A DNA stretch of 59,812 bases from Syntrophomonas sp. (GCF_028707975.1 NZ_JAQVZX010000006.1:1-59812); one strand, 5' to 3'. Counted from the stretch's first letter, positions 26,621 through 35,855 are shown. Made by a program: numbers and translations. The notes: generated from the sequence alone by a model not told the origin.

Positions 26621-28714
26621 ATGAAAAACGATGAGTTCAAAAAACGCCTAAAAATATATACAGCCATAGTTGTCGTGCTACTAGCTGCACTTGCTATCCG
26701 GCTGGCCGTTGTGCAATTGTTTTTTAACGAGGTATACCAAACCCAGGCCAAAGACAACCGCATCCGCCTGGTAGCCATAAAGGCTCCGCGCGGGGAAATA
26801 TATGATCGCAATGCCCGGATACTGGCGGCTAACAAATTGGTATATACGCTTTCGCTCACTTTTTTGCAACTAGGAGATCAACAACAAGTAATTAATAAGC
26901 TGGTAAGCCTGGTACAGGATTATTATCCCGATATTACTGCGGATATTATTGAAGAGAAAATTGAAAAGCAAAAATTCCGCCTCTTTGAGCCAGTAATTAT
27001 TATACGGGATATACCCTGGGAATTGGTGGTGATATTGGAGGAAAACCGGCGGGATCTACCGGGAGTGGCAGTGGTAGTGGAACCTTGGCGCTACTATCCG
27101 GAAGCAGCCTTAGCAGGCCATGTATTGGGGTACATTCACTCCATAAACCCGGAGGAATTGGCCCGGGTAGAAACGCCCAAATACAGCATTAACAGCCTGA
27201 TTGGCAAATCAGGCATTGAAAAATACTATGAGCAGTATCTGCGGGGTGAAGATGGCGCCCGGCAAGTGGAAGTTGACGCCCGGGGGCGTCCGATACGTGA
27301 ACTGGTTACCCTGGAACCTTCACCCGGAGAAAATCTCTACCTTACGCTGGATACGAAGCTGCAGCGGGTAATGGAAAAGAGCATGGCGGATACCTTGAAA
27401 CGCTTGCAGGCCAAGTATCCCAAGGCCCGGGTCGGTTCAGCCGTGCTAATGAATGTTAAAACCGGAGAAGTTTTGGCTATGTGCAGTGACCCTCCACTGG
27501 ATCCCAATGATTGGAAAGGAAACCTCAGCCTGCAACGAGTACCCTATTATTTTCCCCAGGGTACGGCGTACAATCCCATGGAACCGGGAGCCGAGGTAAA
27601 TCGTGCCCTGCAATCCACCTATCCACCTGGCTCCACCTTTAAACCCATAACTGGTATGGCCGCTCTGGAAAAAGGGGGAGTTGATCCTTTAAAAAGCCTG
27701 GTAAAATGTACGGGCGCCTATTGGATAGCTCCATATATCCCTTGTACGGGAGTACACGGCAATGTGAACTATTATACCGGTATGGCCACCTCCTGCAATA
27801 GCTTTTTCCAGGAAATGGGCCGCAGGGCGGGCAAGGATGCCATAATATGGGTGGGCAGGCAGTTCGGATTAGGGATGAAAACTGGCATTGACCTTCCTGA
27901 TGAAGAAAGCGGGCTGTTACCCTCACCCGAATGGAAGAAGAAAAAATTTGCCCGGATTACAGACAAGAAGTACGAACTATTGCAAAAGCAATTGGAAGAA
28001 AAGTATGAGCAGTTATTGGCTGAGGCTCAGGATGATGAGCAGAAACGCAGTTTAGAAAAAAAGCTCAAACAGGAAAGAATAAAGCTGGAAGCCCATTATG
28101 ATATTGATTATAACTTTGATACCAACTGGCAGGATTTCGATACCTTTAACATGTCTATAGGCCAGGGGGGCAACAGTTATACCGTAATCCAGCTGGCCAA
28201 CTATGTGGCCACCATAGCCAATGGAGGCCATTTGATGAAGCCTTATGTAGTCAGTCGCATAGTTTCTCATGACAACAAGGTGATAAAGGTTTATAATCCC
28301 CGGCTTGTACATGATTCCGAAGTGAAAGCGGAAAGCATCAGGGAAACCCAGAAAGCCATGCTGGCGGTTACCCAGCCAGGTGGCACGGCTCACTTTCTTT
28401 TTTATAATTTTCCGAAAGAAATAGGAGTAGCTGCTAAGACCGGAACCGCCCAAACGGGACGTGCCGGTGATAATCAATTAAAAGAATTTCACGGAGTATT
28501 TATAGCTTTTGCTCCTTATGATGATCCGGAAATTGCCTTTGCTGGAGTGGTGGAATATGGCCATCATGGAAGTGAATCAGTGGGCTATGTGGCTAAAGAT
28601 ATTTTTGAACAATATTTTGGTTTAGTGGATCACCTGGCAGAAGCAGAAGCGGATAAGATAGATGAAGGTAAAGCAGCAGTGGAAAATGTAAGTGCAGGTC
28701 AGCCAATAGAGTAA
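26621..28714 (+). CDS. mrdA: Penicillin-binding protein 2, elongation transpeptidase
   Basis: 697 aa. One N-terminal membrane helix, a dimerisation/pedestal domain (APRGEIYDRNARILAANKL) and a class B transpeptidase domain. Active-site motifs are SxxK in PGSTFKP, SxN in TSCNS and KTG in AAKTGTAQTG. A charged coiled insertion (YELLQKQLEEKYEQLLAEAQ) sits between the SxN and KTG motifs. It works with RodA in sidewall peptidoglycan synthesis. Confidence 0.95.
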   Translation: MKNDEFKKRLKIYTAIVVVLLAALAIRLAVVQLFFNEVYQTQAKDNRIRLVAIKAPRGEIYDRNARILAANKLVYTLSLTFLQLGDQQQVINKLVSLVQDYYPDITADIIEEKIEKQKFRLFEPVIIIRDIPWELVVILEENRRDLPGVAVVVEPWRYYPEAALAGHVLGYIHSINPEELARVETPKYSINSLIGKSGIEKYYEQYLRGEDGARQVEVDARGRPIRELVTLEPSPGENLYLTLDTKLQRVMEKSMADTLKRLQAKYPKARVGSAVLMNVKTGEVLAMCSDPPLDPNDWKGNLSLQRVPYYFPQGTAYNPMEPGAEVNRALQSTYPPGSTFKPITGMAALEKGGVDPLKSLVKCTGAYWIAPYIPCTGVHGNVNYYTGMATSCNSFFQEMGRRAGKDAIIWVGRQFGLGMKTGIDLPDEESGLLPSPEWKKKKFARITDKKYELLQKQLEEKYEQLLAEAQDDEQKRSLEKKLKQERIKLEAHYDIDYNFDTNWQDFDTFNMSIGQGGNSYTVIQLANYVATIANGGHLMKPYVVSRIVSHDNKVIKVYNPRLVHDSEVKAESIRETQKAMLAVTQPGGTAHFLFYNFPKEIGVAAKTGTAQTGRAGDNQLKEFHGVFIAFAPYDDPEIAFAGVVEYGHHGSESVGYVAKDIFEQYFGLVDHLAEAEADKIDEGKAAVENVSAGQPIE

Positions 28715-29050
28715 TCGCTTCGTTCACAAAGAGCTAAATAACTTAAAAAGTCAGTCCATGATAGCGAAAAATCGGGGAATTTTTGGGTAGGAACATACGG
28801 TTTTCAGGGAATATTTGAGTAATATTCCCTTATTTTTTTGTTTTTCTATAGAGGAAAAAAAAGGAATTTATAGAATTAGATGTATAGCAAAGAGCGGATG
28901 GCATAATTAGGAAACGTAGTAAACACGTGACCCCATTTTCATTGCTGTATGTATACTCCACCGTGCGGTACTCCTTATATGATATCCGTTCATTATTAAG
29001 GTTTAGAATATGGTGGCTTGGCTAAGAATTTTTAGATTGGAGGCTAGACA
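28715..29050. other. Intergenic gap between the PBP2 gene and minC
   Basis: The gap contains the terminator at 28807-28840 and, at about 28951-29010, a decayed fragment of the MITE interior (CACCGTGCGGTACTCC; CATTATTAAGG). No gene-like frame is seen. A minC promoter is not obvious. Confidence 0.4.
28807..28840 (+). terminator. Rho-independent terminator after the mre-PBP2 operon
   Basis: GGGAATATT (28807-28815) and AATATTCCC (28821-28829) form a 9-bp stem with a 5-nt loop, followed by TTATTTTTTTG. It separates mreBCD-PBP2 from minCDE. Confidence 0.85.
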
Positions 29051-29668
29051 ATGGCGGCAATTAGGGAAAAGCCCAGCGAAATACACCTGAATTTGAGCGC
29101 TTGCAACAGCTTCGAAGACATGAAAAGGGAATTAGAGAGAAGATTAACTTGGACCCAGGATTGCTCATGGGGGAGCCGTATTAGTATTACTGCGAAAACC
29201 GGGAAATTAACTTTAAAGCAGACCCAAGAAATAAAGACATTTCTGGCGGAGCGCGGTTTACGCTTGCATGACCTGCTGGTTAAGAACGAGCCTTATGAGG
29301 AAGAGGAAAACGACTTTTTTGAAAACTTCTCCCATTATGAAGAAACAGCTTTAATTTGTCGTCATTTACGTTCAGGCAACAAGTTTTTCACTAATGGCAA
29401 TGTGGTAATACTTGGTGATATCAACCCCGGGGCTGAAATAATTGCCGGAGGCAATATCCTGGTTATGGGAAGTCTTAGAGGAATGGTTCATGCGGGAGCA
29501 TCTGGTGACGAAAAAGCGATTATAGTTGCCTATCGCTTGATTCCTACCCAATTAAGGATAGCTGACCACATAACCCGCCCACCAGATGGGGAGGTAGTGG
29601 TGGTTGATAGCCCTGAAATGGCCCGGATTCGATCCGGTAAAGTCTGTATAGAAAAGCTAAAAATATGA
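29051..29668 (+). CDS. minC: Septum-site-determining protein MinC
   Basis: 205 aa. A variable N-terminal FtsZ-inhibiting domain and a C-terminal right-handed beta-helix with GDINPGAEIIAGGNILVMGS, the MinD-binding face. It blocks Z-ring assembly away from midcell. A TTGGAGG site precedes the ATG. It ends just before the minD start region. Confidence 0.93.
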   Translation: MAAIREKPSEIHLNLSACNSFEDMKRELERRLTWTQDCSWGSRISITAKTGKLTLKQTQEIKTFLAERGLRLHDLLVKNEPYEEEENDFFENFSHYEETALICRHLRSGNKFFTNGNVVILGDINPGAEIIAGGNILVMGSLRGMVHAGASGDEKAIIVAYRLIPTQLRIADHITRPPDGEVVVVDSPEMARIRSGKVCIEKLKI

Positions 29669-29682
29669 TTGGAGGACTGAAG

Positions 29683-30483
29683 ATGAAGAGTAGGGTTATC
29701 GTTATTACCTCAGGCAAAGGCGGAGTAGGAAAAACCACAACTACTGCCAATCTAGGAACATCGCTGGCCATGATGGACAAAAGAGTGGTATTGGTAGACA
29801 CCGACATTGGCCTGAGAAACCTGGATGTAGTGATGGGTTTGGAAAATCGCATAGTATTTGATATCGTTGATGTGGTCAATGGGAAATGTAAACTCAAGCA
29901 AGGTCTTATAAAGGACAAGCGTTTTGAAGGATTACATCTCTTACCGGCGGCCCAAACCAAAGATAAGACTGCTATTACACCTCACCAGATGAAAAATCTT
30001 ACCAATGAGTTGCGTCAGGATTTTGATTTTATACTGGTAGACTGCCCAGCGGGGATAGAGCAGGGCTTTAGGAATGCTATAGCCGGGGCGGATGATGCTA
30101 TTGTTGTTGCTATGCCCGAGGTTTCATCAGTCCGGGACGCAGATCGTATAATCGGTCTCTTGGAGGCTGCCGGGCTTAGAAATAGCCAATTGGTTGTGAA
30201 TCGACTGAGAAGCAAGATGGTCAGACGGGGTGATATGATGGATATAAAGGATATCCTGGATATTCTTTCTATAGACCTGCTGGGAGTGGTACCTGAAGAC
30301 GAATGTATAGTGGTTTCCACTAACCGGGGAGAACCGGCTGTTATGGAGAGTGCTTCCAGAGCCGGTGCCGCTTATAGACGGATTGCCCGAAGAATGATGG
30401 GAGAAGAGATTCCAGTAATATCCTTCGATGAACCGGAAAACCTTTTTTACCGATTCAAAAAAATTCTGAAAATGGCTAGATAG
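29683..30483 (+). CDS. minD: Septum-site-determining ATPase MinD
   Basis: 266 aa. A deviant Walker A (SGKGGVGKTTTTANLG, two lysines) is at the N-terminus. Switch residues lie in VLVDTDIGLRNLDVVMGLEN and DFILVDCPAGIEQGF. The C-terminal amphipathic membrane-targeting helix FYRFKKILKMAR is intact. ATG 29683 follows TTGGAGG; an in-frame ATG at 29665 overlaps minC but has poorer context. It recruits MinC and is displaced by MinE. Confidence 0.96.
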   Translation: MKSRVIVITSGKGGVGKTTTTANLGTSLAMMDKRVVLVDTDIGLRNLDVVMGLENRIVFDIVDVVNGKCKLKQGLIKDKRFEGLHLLPAAQTKDKTAITPHQMKNLTNELRQDFDFILVDCPAGIEQGFRNAIAGADDAIVVAMPEVSSVRDADRIIGLLEAAGLRNSQLVVNRLRSKMVRRGDMMDIKDILDILSIDLLGVVPEDECIVVSTNRGEPAVMESASRAGAAYRRIARRMMGEEIPVISFDEPENLFYRFKKILKMAR

Positions 30484-30499
30484 GAAGGGGGAGGGAGTC

Positions 30500-30772
30500 T
30501 TGTTGGATATTATTAACCGGCTATTGGGAAGGGAGAATGCAGGTAGCAGGGATATAGCGCGGGAGAGGTTGCGGCTGGTTTTAATTCATGATCGAGCTTC
30601 AGTATCCCCCAATTTCTTAAATGCATTAAAAGAGGAATTAATAAGAGTGATTCGGGAATATATGGAAATAGACGAAGAGTCCATCATCGTGGACCTGGAG
30701 AATGAAGATAATTCAGTTGCTCTGGTGGCTAACATTCCTATACGGGGCTTTAAAAGAGCCGCCAACGAATAG
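30500..30772 (+). CDS. minE: Cell-division topological specificity factor MinE
   Basis: 90 aa. The N-terminal amphipathic/anti-MinCD segment includes ARERLRLVLIHDRA, and the C-terminal dimerisation domain includes EELIRVIREYMEIDEESI. It starts with tandem TTG codons after GGGGGAGGGAG. A complete MinCDE set implies pole-to-pole or gradient placement of division by MinE. Confidence 0.93.
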   Translation: MLDIINRLLGRENAGSRDIARERLRLVLIHDRASVSPNFLNALKEELIRVIREYMEIDEESIIVDLENEDNSVALVANIPIRGFKRAANE

Positions 30773-30816
30773 GGGTGCTATTGTAGCTGGCTGGCATAAG
30801 AGGAGGCGATACAGCA

Positions 30817-30841
30817 GGAGACCGCAAGGTCTCCTTATTTG
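30817..30841 (+). terminator. Rho-independent terminator after minCDE
   Basis: GGAGACC (30817-30823) pairs with GGTCTCC (30828-30834) around a GCAA tetraloop, followed by TTATTTGTG. Stable but with an interrupted T-run. Confidence 0.7.
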
Positions 30842-30859
30842 TGTCAAGGGACGGTTTTA

Positions 30860-30989
30860 AATATATCAAGGGGACGGTCCTTCTGATATATATCATAATA
30901 TATCTGCGTGAATCAGCGTCTATAATAACCTCCTGTAATGCCTTTATTTTCATTGGTGGTTGTGTCCTCCGGACATGGGGGGTTAGTAA
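30860..30989 (-). repeat. Dispersed repeat R1, copy 3 (inverted)
   Basis: Reverse complement of the segments at 3045-3172 and 6485-6612. It shares TATCTGCGTGAATCAGCGTC and the hairpin with loop GGGGACGGTCCTTCT between ATATATC and GATATAT. The rest of the 30773-31203 gap holds MITE-interior words (CACCCTGCGCCCTGCGGG, 31077-31100) and no gene. Confidence 0.8.
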
Positions 30990-31203
30990 GAAAATAGAAT
31001 TCTTGACGCAGATGGACACTAATTTTTATGATTAACGCTGATATTAATCTGCGCAATAATAATATATCTGCGTAAAGCACCCTGCGCCCTGCGGGTACTC
31101 CTGCTATTCCATCCTCCAGGCGGAAGGGGGGGTAATACGGGAATTACATCCGCTAGACAGAGCTTTATGGTCCCATTATAATGAATTGGGGAGGCAGCAG
31201 CAA

Positions 31204-32340
31204 TTGAATGCAAAAAGATTAAGATTTATTGATAAGGCTTTTATATTCGCTTTATTGAGCTTGCTAATTTTTGGCCTGGTGATTCTAAGAAGCGCTAGTA
31301 TTGGGATTTCCAGTGACCCCTTTTTTTATCTAAAAAAGCAAGTATTTATAATATTTCTTGGCCTGGCTATGGCCATACTAATAATAAGATATGACTATTC
31401 CCAGTTTAGAAGATTCAGCCCTATACTTTACGGTATTTCAATCATACTCTTAGTTGCCGTTCTTATATGGGGGACAGAGATCAGGGGGACAACCGGATGG
31501 ATTGGACTGGGATCTTTGCCAATGGTACAGCCGGCGGAGTTTACCAAGGTCTTGCTAATTCTGGCTTTTGCTGAATTTCTAAATCATCGTAAAGGCGAGC
31601 TTGATACATTGTCTGATATGTTACCCTGTTTTCTTTTTATGGGGATACCGTTTCTTTTGATAATATTACAACCTGATTTGGGAACTGCCCTGGTTTATAT
31701 TGCTATCACCTTGGTGATGATGTTTGCCGCCGGTGCTAATTCCAAGATATTAATTCAGGTGATTGCCGTTGCTGTGGGTCTGGTCGCTCTTGGCCTTTAT
31801 CTACATGTCCAATTCGGTATGTGCTTGCCTCTGGAAGATTACCAGTTGAAACGCCTTACTATTTTTCTAAATCCTTATGAAGATGGGCAGGGCGGACGGG
31901 GGATGGGTTGGAACACCATTCAATCATTGGTTGCCATAGGCTCCGGCGGTTTAACGGGGAAAGGGTTATTCCAGGGTACTCAAGTACAATTAAATTTTTT
32001 GCCTGAGCATCATACCGATTTTATTTATGCGGTGATAGGAGAGGAACTGGGGTTTTTAGGTGCTGCTTTTGTAATAATCTGCTACGGGGTTTTGCTTATA
32101 AGAGCCATTATTATCGCTTTGAACTCGAAAGAATTATTTGGAAGTTTGCTGGTATTAGGGATCACTGCTATGTGGTTGTTTCATGTTTTCGAAAGCATTG
32201 GCATGTCGATTGGTTTGATGCCTATAACAGGAATCCCGCTTCCGTTCCTGAGTTATGGGGGAAGCTCAATGCTATCCAATCTTATAGCGGCCGGTTTGAT
32301 ATTAAGCGTAAATGTAAGAGGAAAGAAGATTGTTTTTTAA
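31204..32340 (+). CDS. rodA: SEDS peptidoglycan glycosyltransferase RodA
   Basis: 378 aa with about ten membrane segments. SEDS signatures are TTGWIGLGSLPMVQPAEFTK, PEHHTDFIYAVIGEELGF and ITGIPLPFLSYGGSS. It polymerises lipid II during elongation with PBP2. TTG 31204 follows GGGGAGG at normal spacing; a TTG at 31186 lies ahead of that site and is unlikely. It is separated from minCDE by a terminator and repeats, so it may have its own promoter. Confidence 0.95.
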   Translation: MNAKRLRFIDKAFIFALLSLLIFGLVILRSASIGISSDPFFYLKKQVFIIFLGLAMAILIIRYDYSQFRRFSPILYGISIILLVAVLIWGTEIRGTTGWIGLGSLPMVQPAEFTKVLLILAFAEFLNHRKGELDTLSDMLPCFLFMGIPFLLIILQPDLGTALVYIAITLVMMFAAGANSKILIQVIAVAVGLVALGLYLHVQFGMCLPLEDYQLKRLTIFLNPYEDGQGGRGMGWNTIQSLVAIGSGGLTGKGLFQGTQVQLNFLPEHHTDFIYAVIGEELGFLGAAFVIICYGVLLIRAIIIALNSKELFGSLLVLGITAMWLFHVFESIGMSIGLMPITGIPLPFLSYGGSSMLSNLIAAGLILSVNVRGKKIVF

Positions 32341-32403
32341 ATAGCCTGTACCAACCGGTAGTTTTTTGTAAGGAATTATCCATGGGATAAAGGAGGTTTT
32401 TTA

Positions 32404-32829
32404 ATGAGCAATTCTGGTCTGAAGGATTTTACAAAAACTACAGTGAAAGAATTACTCTTGTTTATTCCTAACCTGTTAAAGCTTCTATATCGCCTGCTTA
32501 ACGACCAGGCAGTTACTACCCTTGACAAGACTTTATTATTGGCCACGGCAGCCTATGTAATCTCACCATGGGATTTTCTTCCTGACATGGTGCCATTTTT
32601 AGGCCAACTAGATGACCTGGTATTGCTGGCGCTGGTTTTCAAACGATTGACAGATAGCGTAAGCTCTGAGGTGTTGCATAGTTATTGGGATGGTAAGCCC
32701 GATTTACTTCATCTCCTGGAGGACATAGTTAAGCTGGGACTACAATTCCTTCCCCCCGGCATATACCAGCGACTGGTCAAACATACTGAACAGCCATACC
32801 AGGCAGACCTGAAATATGGAAGTGAGTAA
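32404..32829 (+). CDS. YkvA-like DUF1232 membrane protein
   Basis: 141 aa. The core KTLLLATAAYVISPWDFLPD followed by MVPFLGQLDDLVLLALVFKR is the DUF1232 signature. It is preceded and followed by amphipathic helices. AAGGAGG precedes the ATG. Function unknown. First gene after the conserved rodA and so at the left edge of the accessory block. Confidence 0.85.
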   Translation: MSNSGLKDFTKTTVKELLLFIPNLLKLLYRLLNDQAVTTLDKTLLLATAAYVISPWDFLPDMVPFLGQLDDLVLLALVFKRLTDSVSSEVLHSYWDGKPDLLHLLEDIVKLGLQFLPPGIYQRLVKHTEQPYQADLKYGSE

Positions 32830-32923
32830 TGCCCAGAAGGAGATACTATTTCAATTAAATAAACTTGAGCATGAAGGGAGGATTTTCAGAGGTATTGTAG
32901 AAATAAATAGGTAATGGAAGTTT

Positions 32924-33030
32924 AAAACTCACCGAGTTTTCCGGTCTAAGGTTTTGTGGCTATGAGCGGGAAGCCGATAGGTATGAGGGGAAACGCCCAT
33001 GCCTCCCGTTTGGAAAGGAGAGTTAAAAGT
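32924..33030 (+). promoter_or_regulatory. Moco/Tuco-type riboswitch candidate upstream of tup genes
   Basis: P1 can form between AACTC (32926-32930) and GAGTT (33020-33024). Inside is a stem GCGGGA / TCCCGT (about 32966 and 33003) enclosing GGTATG / CATGCC, capped by GGGGAAACGCCC. Conserved-looking words are CACCGAG, GGAAGCCG, GCCTCCCG and GGAAAGGAG, which I recall from the Moco RNA motif. A tungstate transporter downstream fits. Identification is by eye and needs a covariance-model search. Confidence 0.65.
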
Positions 33031-33048
33031 ATGGTGGTGGAGTAAAAT

Positions 33049-33084
33049 ACCGGGCTTGTCTATCTGGGATGGGCCTGGTTTTTG
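33049..33084 (+). terminator. Terminator in the tup leader (likely expression platform)
   Basis: ACCGGGC (33049-33055) pairs with GCCTGGT (33073-33079), followed by TTTTTG. It lies 19 nt after the riboswitch candidate and 130 nt before tupB, the position of a transcription-attenuating expression platform. Confidence 0.7.
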
Positions 33085-33215
33085 TTTGCAATATTGGTTT
33101 CACTGCCAAACCCTTTTTGGCATAAATTTTACATAGATATAACGAACGACATAGTATAAGAGAAGCATGAAGAGTCTCTTGGGACGAGACTAAAACCATT
33201 GGAGGGTTTATTGCT

Positions 33216-33893
33216 ATGGAAGCAGCTGTAAACAGTTTATTTGCACAAAAAATGGAAATAGTGGAAATAGTTAAGATGTCCCTGCAGGTATCAGGATCAG
33301 CTACTATAATCAGTGCCCTGATAGGAATTCCCCTGGGGGCCTGGATAGGTTTGTCTGAGTTTAAAGGCAAGAGGTTCTTATTAAAATTAGTATACACTAT
33401 GATGGCCTTGCCACCGGTGCTGGCTGGTCTCCTGGTCTATCTGCTTCTTTCCCGCAGTGGGCCTCTGGGATTTATGGAATTGCTTTTTACTCCCTCAGCG
33501 ATGATTATTGCCCAGTGCCTTCTGGTTACACCAATTGTGACCGGACTGGTATCTGCCGGCGTAGCTGCCAAGGAAGGCTTGATCTTTGAGCATGCCATTA
33601 GCCTCGGAGCGAGCAAGGCACAAGCTACCTGGACCATAATAAAGGAGGCGCGTACAGGAATTATTGCCGGGGTTATGACCGGTTTTGGGAGGGCTTTCGC
33701 GGAGGTCGGAGCGGTAATGCTGGTGGGAGGAAATATAAGGCATATGACCAGAGTGCTTACCACCTCCATAGTAATGGAAACCAGACAGGGTAATTTCGAG
33801 ATGGGCGTAGCCCTGGGGATTATACTTTTATTGCTATCGTTCATGGTAAGTTCAATAGTTCTGTCAAATGCTGATGAATTTAGTTTGAAGTAG
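33216..33893 (+). CDS. tupB: Tungstate ABC transporter permease
   Basis: 225 aa, about five to six membrane segments. The permease-ATPase coupling loop is visible as EHAISLGASKAQATWTIIKE (EAA motif). The neighbours (ATPase and TupA-type binding protein) and the leader point to tungstate or molybdate. ATG 33216 follows GGAGGG. Tungstate is needed by formate dehydrogenases and aldehyde oxidoreductases in anaerobes; none is encoded here. Confidence 0.88.
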   Translation: MEAAVNSLFAQKMEIVEIVKMSLQVSGSATIISALIGIPLGAWIGLSEFKGKRFLLKLVYTMMALPPVLAGLLVYLLLSRSGPLGFMELLFTPSAMIIAQCLLVTPIVTGLVSAGVAAKEGLIFEHAISLGASKAQATWTIIKEARTGIIAGVMTGFGRAFAEVGAVMLVGGNIRHMTRVLTTSIVMETRQGNFEMGVALGIILLLLSFMVSSIVLSNADEFSLK

Positions 33894-33904
33894 AGGTGTT
33901 GCCA

Positions 33905-34636
33905 ATGAACTTATTCGAAATATCCGGATTAAGGAAGAGCTTCGGAAGTAGAACCGTATTGAATATCGATGAACTCACGCTTCAGGCAGGTAAAATTTAT
34001 GCTGTCTTAGGTCCCAATGGTTCTGGTAAAACGACATTATTGCGGATTTTGAATCTTTTAGCTGCACCCGATACCGGCCGGATTAAGTTTATGGGAGGTG
34101 ATATCGGAATTTCACAGGCTGACCGGCTGTCTGTATCGCGGCAAATGTGCATGGTGTTTCAGAGGCCATTCATGTTTCGCAGTACGGTATTCAATAATGT
34201 AGCCTATGGTTTAAAGCTCAGGCGAGTGGCCAAGGCCGATTGCGAAAAAAGGGTTAATGAAGCCTTGGACTTTGTGGGTATGGGGAATTTTGTCAAGCAA
34301 TCCGCTACCCGCCTTTCCGGAGGGGAGACCCAGAGAGTGGCTCTGGCCCGGGCTCTGGTTTTGCAGCCCCAGGTTTTGCTGTTGGATGAACCCACAGCTA
34401 ACCTTGATCCAGGAAGTGTCCAGCAAATTGAGGAGATAATCCGCAAATATCACCAGGAATACAATACCAGTGTAATCATAGTCACCCACAATCTATTTCA
34501 AGCTAAAAGAATGGCTGACGAAACTATTCTTCTGATTAATGGCGAGGTGCTTGAGCGAGCTTCCACAGCTGAGTTTTTTGAACATCCTCGGGAGCTTGGA
34601 ACCCGTCATTTTCTGGATGGAACCATGGTTTATTAG
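33905..34636 (+). CDS. tupC: Tungstate ABC transporter ATP-binding protein
   Basis: 243 aa. Walker A is GPNGSGKTT, signature LSGGETQRVALARAL, Walker B VLLLDEPTANLD, and the switch His is in VTHNLFQ. ATG 33905 follows AGAGGTG and lies 11 bp after the tupB stop. No C-terminal molybdate-binding (TOBE) domain is present, which fits Tup rather than ModC. Confidence 0.88.
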   Translation: MNLFEISGLRKSFGSRTVLNIDELTLQAGKIYAVLGPNGSGKTTLLRILNLLAAPDTGRIKFMGGDIGISQADRLSVSRQMCMVFQRPFMFRSTVFNNVAYGLKLRRVAKADCEKRVNEALDFVGMGNFVKQSATRLSGGETQRVALARALVLQPQVLLLDEPTANLDPGSVQQIEEIIRKYHQEYNTSVIIVTHNLFQAKRMADETILLINGEVLERASTAEFFEHPRELGTRHFLDGTMVY

Positions 34637-34695
34637 AGAGAGCTATTAGAGAGGGGAGCAATTATCAAAGCTCCAAAAGGAAAGGAGACAGTATT

Positions 34696-35796
34696 ATGAA
34701 AAGATTTCGGGACTTAATTGCAGTAATAGCTATTTGTATGATGGCTTTTACCCTGCTGCCGTTTAATGTTGAGGCAGCTCAGGTGGAAAGCACTATGACC
34801 CTGGCTACCACGACCAGCACCCAGGATTCCGGACTGCTCGATTACTTGCTGCCGGTTTTTGAAAAGGATTACAATACCAAAGTTAAAGTAATAGCGGTGG
34901 GAAGCGGTCAAGCTATGGAAATGGGAAAAAAGGGAGACGCTGATGTATTATTGGTACACTCCCGCGCTGCCGAGGACAAATTTGTGGCTGATGGTTTTGG
35001 CATAAACCGCAAGGATGTAATGCATAACGAATTTCTGATTGTTGGACCTGCCAGCGATCCGGCTAAAATTAAAGGAACTACCGATGTAGTAGCGGGATTC
35101 AAAAAAATAGCTGCCAGTGAAAGCAAATTTGTCTCCCGTGGGGACAAATCAGGTACTCATGTCAAAGAACAGGGAATATGGAAAAAAGCGGACATTATCC
35201 CGGCTCTTCCCTGGTACATTGAGGCCGGAAAAGGCATGGGTGATACCCTTTTGATGTCGGGTGAAATGAAAGCTTACACTCTGGCGGATGAGGCCACCTG
35301 GCTAAGCTGGAAAGGAAAAACCGAATTGACCGAGATTCTTCAGGGCGATAAGTTGCTTTTCAATCCTTATGGGGTTATTGCAGTCAACCCGGCCAAGCAT
35401 CCTGGTGTCCATAAAAACGCTGCCAATGCATTTATTGAATTCATGACCGGAAGCAAGGGACAGAATATGATAGCTTCGTTTGGTAAAGAAAAACATGGTA
35501 AAGCCCTCTTTACCGCTGATGCTCTTCCTGCTCCGGCTGCTCCCGCTCCGGCTGCTCCCGCTCCGGCTGCTCCCGCTCCGGCTGCTCCCGCCCCGGCAGC
35601 AGTAAGCCCGGCTGAACAAGCCACGGTTAATGTCTATGCCTTAAATGTTCGCACTGGTCCGGGAACCAATTACAGGGTTCTGGGTAGTGTTATAAGGGGA
35701 ACTCAGCTGCAGGTACTGGGCAGCAGTGGAAAATGGTTGAAGGTAAAATATAACAACAACGAAGCCTATGTAGCCGGATGGCTGGTAAAGAAGTAG
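34696..35796 (+). CDS. tupA: Tungstate-binding protein TupA fused to an SH3b domain
   Basis: 366 aa. A cleavable signal peptide (to about residue 28, NVEAA) is followed by a TupA binding domain with MTLATTTSTQDSGLLDYLLP and SRGDKSGTHVKE. A Pro-Ala linker follows, built by four 15-bp DNA repeats. A C-terminal bacterial SH3 domain (LNVRTGPGTNYRVLGSVIRG to AYVAGWLVKK) ends the protein. There is no lipobox Cys, unlike most Gram-positive binding proteins. The SH3b may hold it at the wall instead; this is inference. Confidence 0.9.
   Translation: MKRFRDLIAVIAICMMAFTLLPFNVEAAQVESTMTLATTTSTQDSGLLDYLLPVFEKDYNTKVKVIAVGSGQAMEMGKKGDADVLLVHSRAAEDKFVADGFGINRKDVMHNEFLIVGPASDPAKIKGTTDVVAGFKKIAASESKFVSRGDKSGTHVKEQGIWKKADIIPALPWYIEAGKGMGDTLLMSGEMKAYTLADEATWLSWKGKTELTEILQGDKLLFNPYGVIAVNPAKHPGVHKNAANAFIEFMTGSKGQNMIASFGKEKHGKALFTADALPAPAAPAPAAPAPAAPAPAAPAPAAVSPAEQATVNVYALNVRTGPGTNYRVLGSVIRGTQLQVLGSSGKWLKVKYNNNEAYVAGWLVKK
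35536..35595 (+). repeat. Four tandem 15-bp repeats inside tupA
   Basis: The unit GCTGCTCCCGCTCCG is repeated exactly at 35536, 35551 and 35566, with a one-base variant at 35581. It encodes the AAPAP linker between the binding and SH3b domains. Perfect repeats suggest recent slippage, so linker length may vary between strains. Confidence 0.95.
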
Positions 35797-35855
35797 ATAG
35801 TAATTCGGGAAAAGGAATATTAATTACTGAGCAATAGATTTTGAAAATATTCTAA

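Noticed and set aside
35536-35595. 15-bp repeats as a regulatory or CRISPR-like element
   Set aside because: They are in frame and encode the Pro-Ala linker of TupA.
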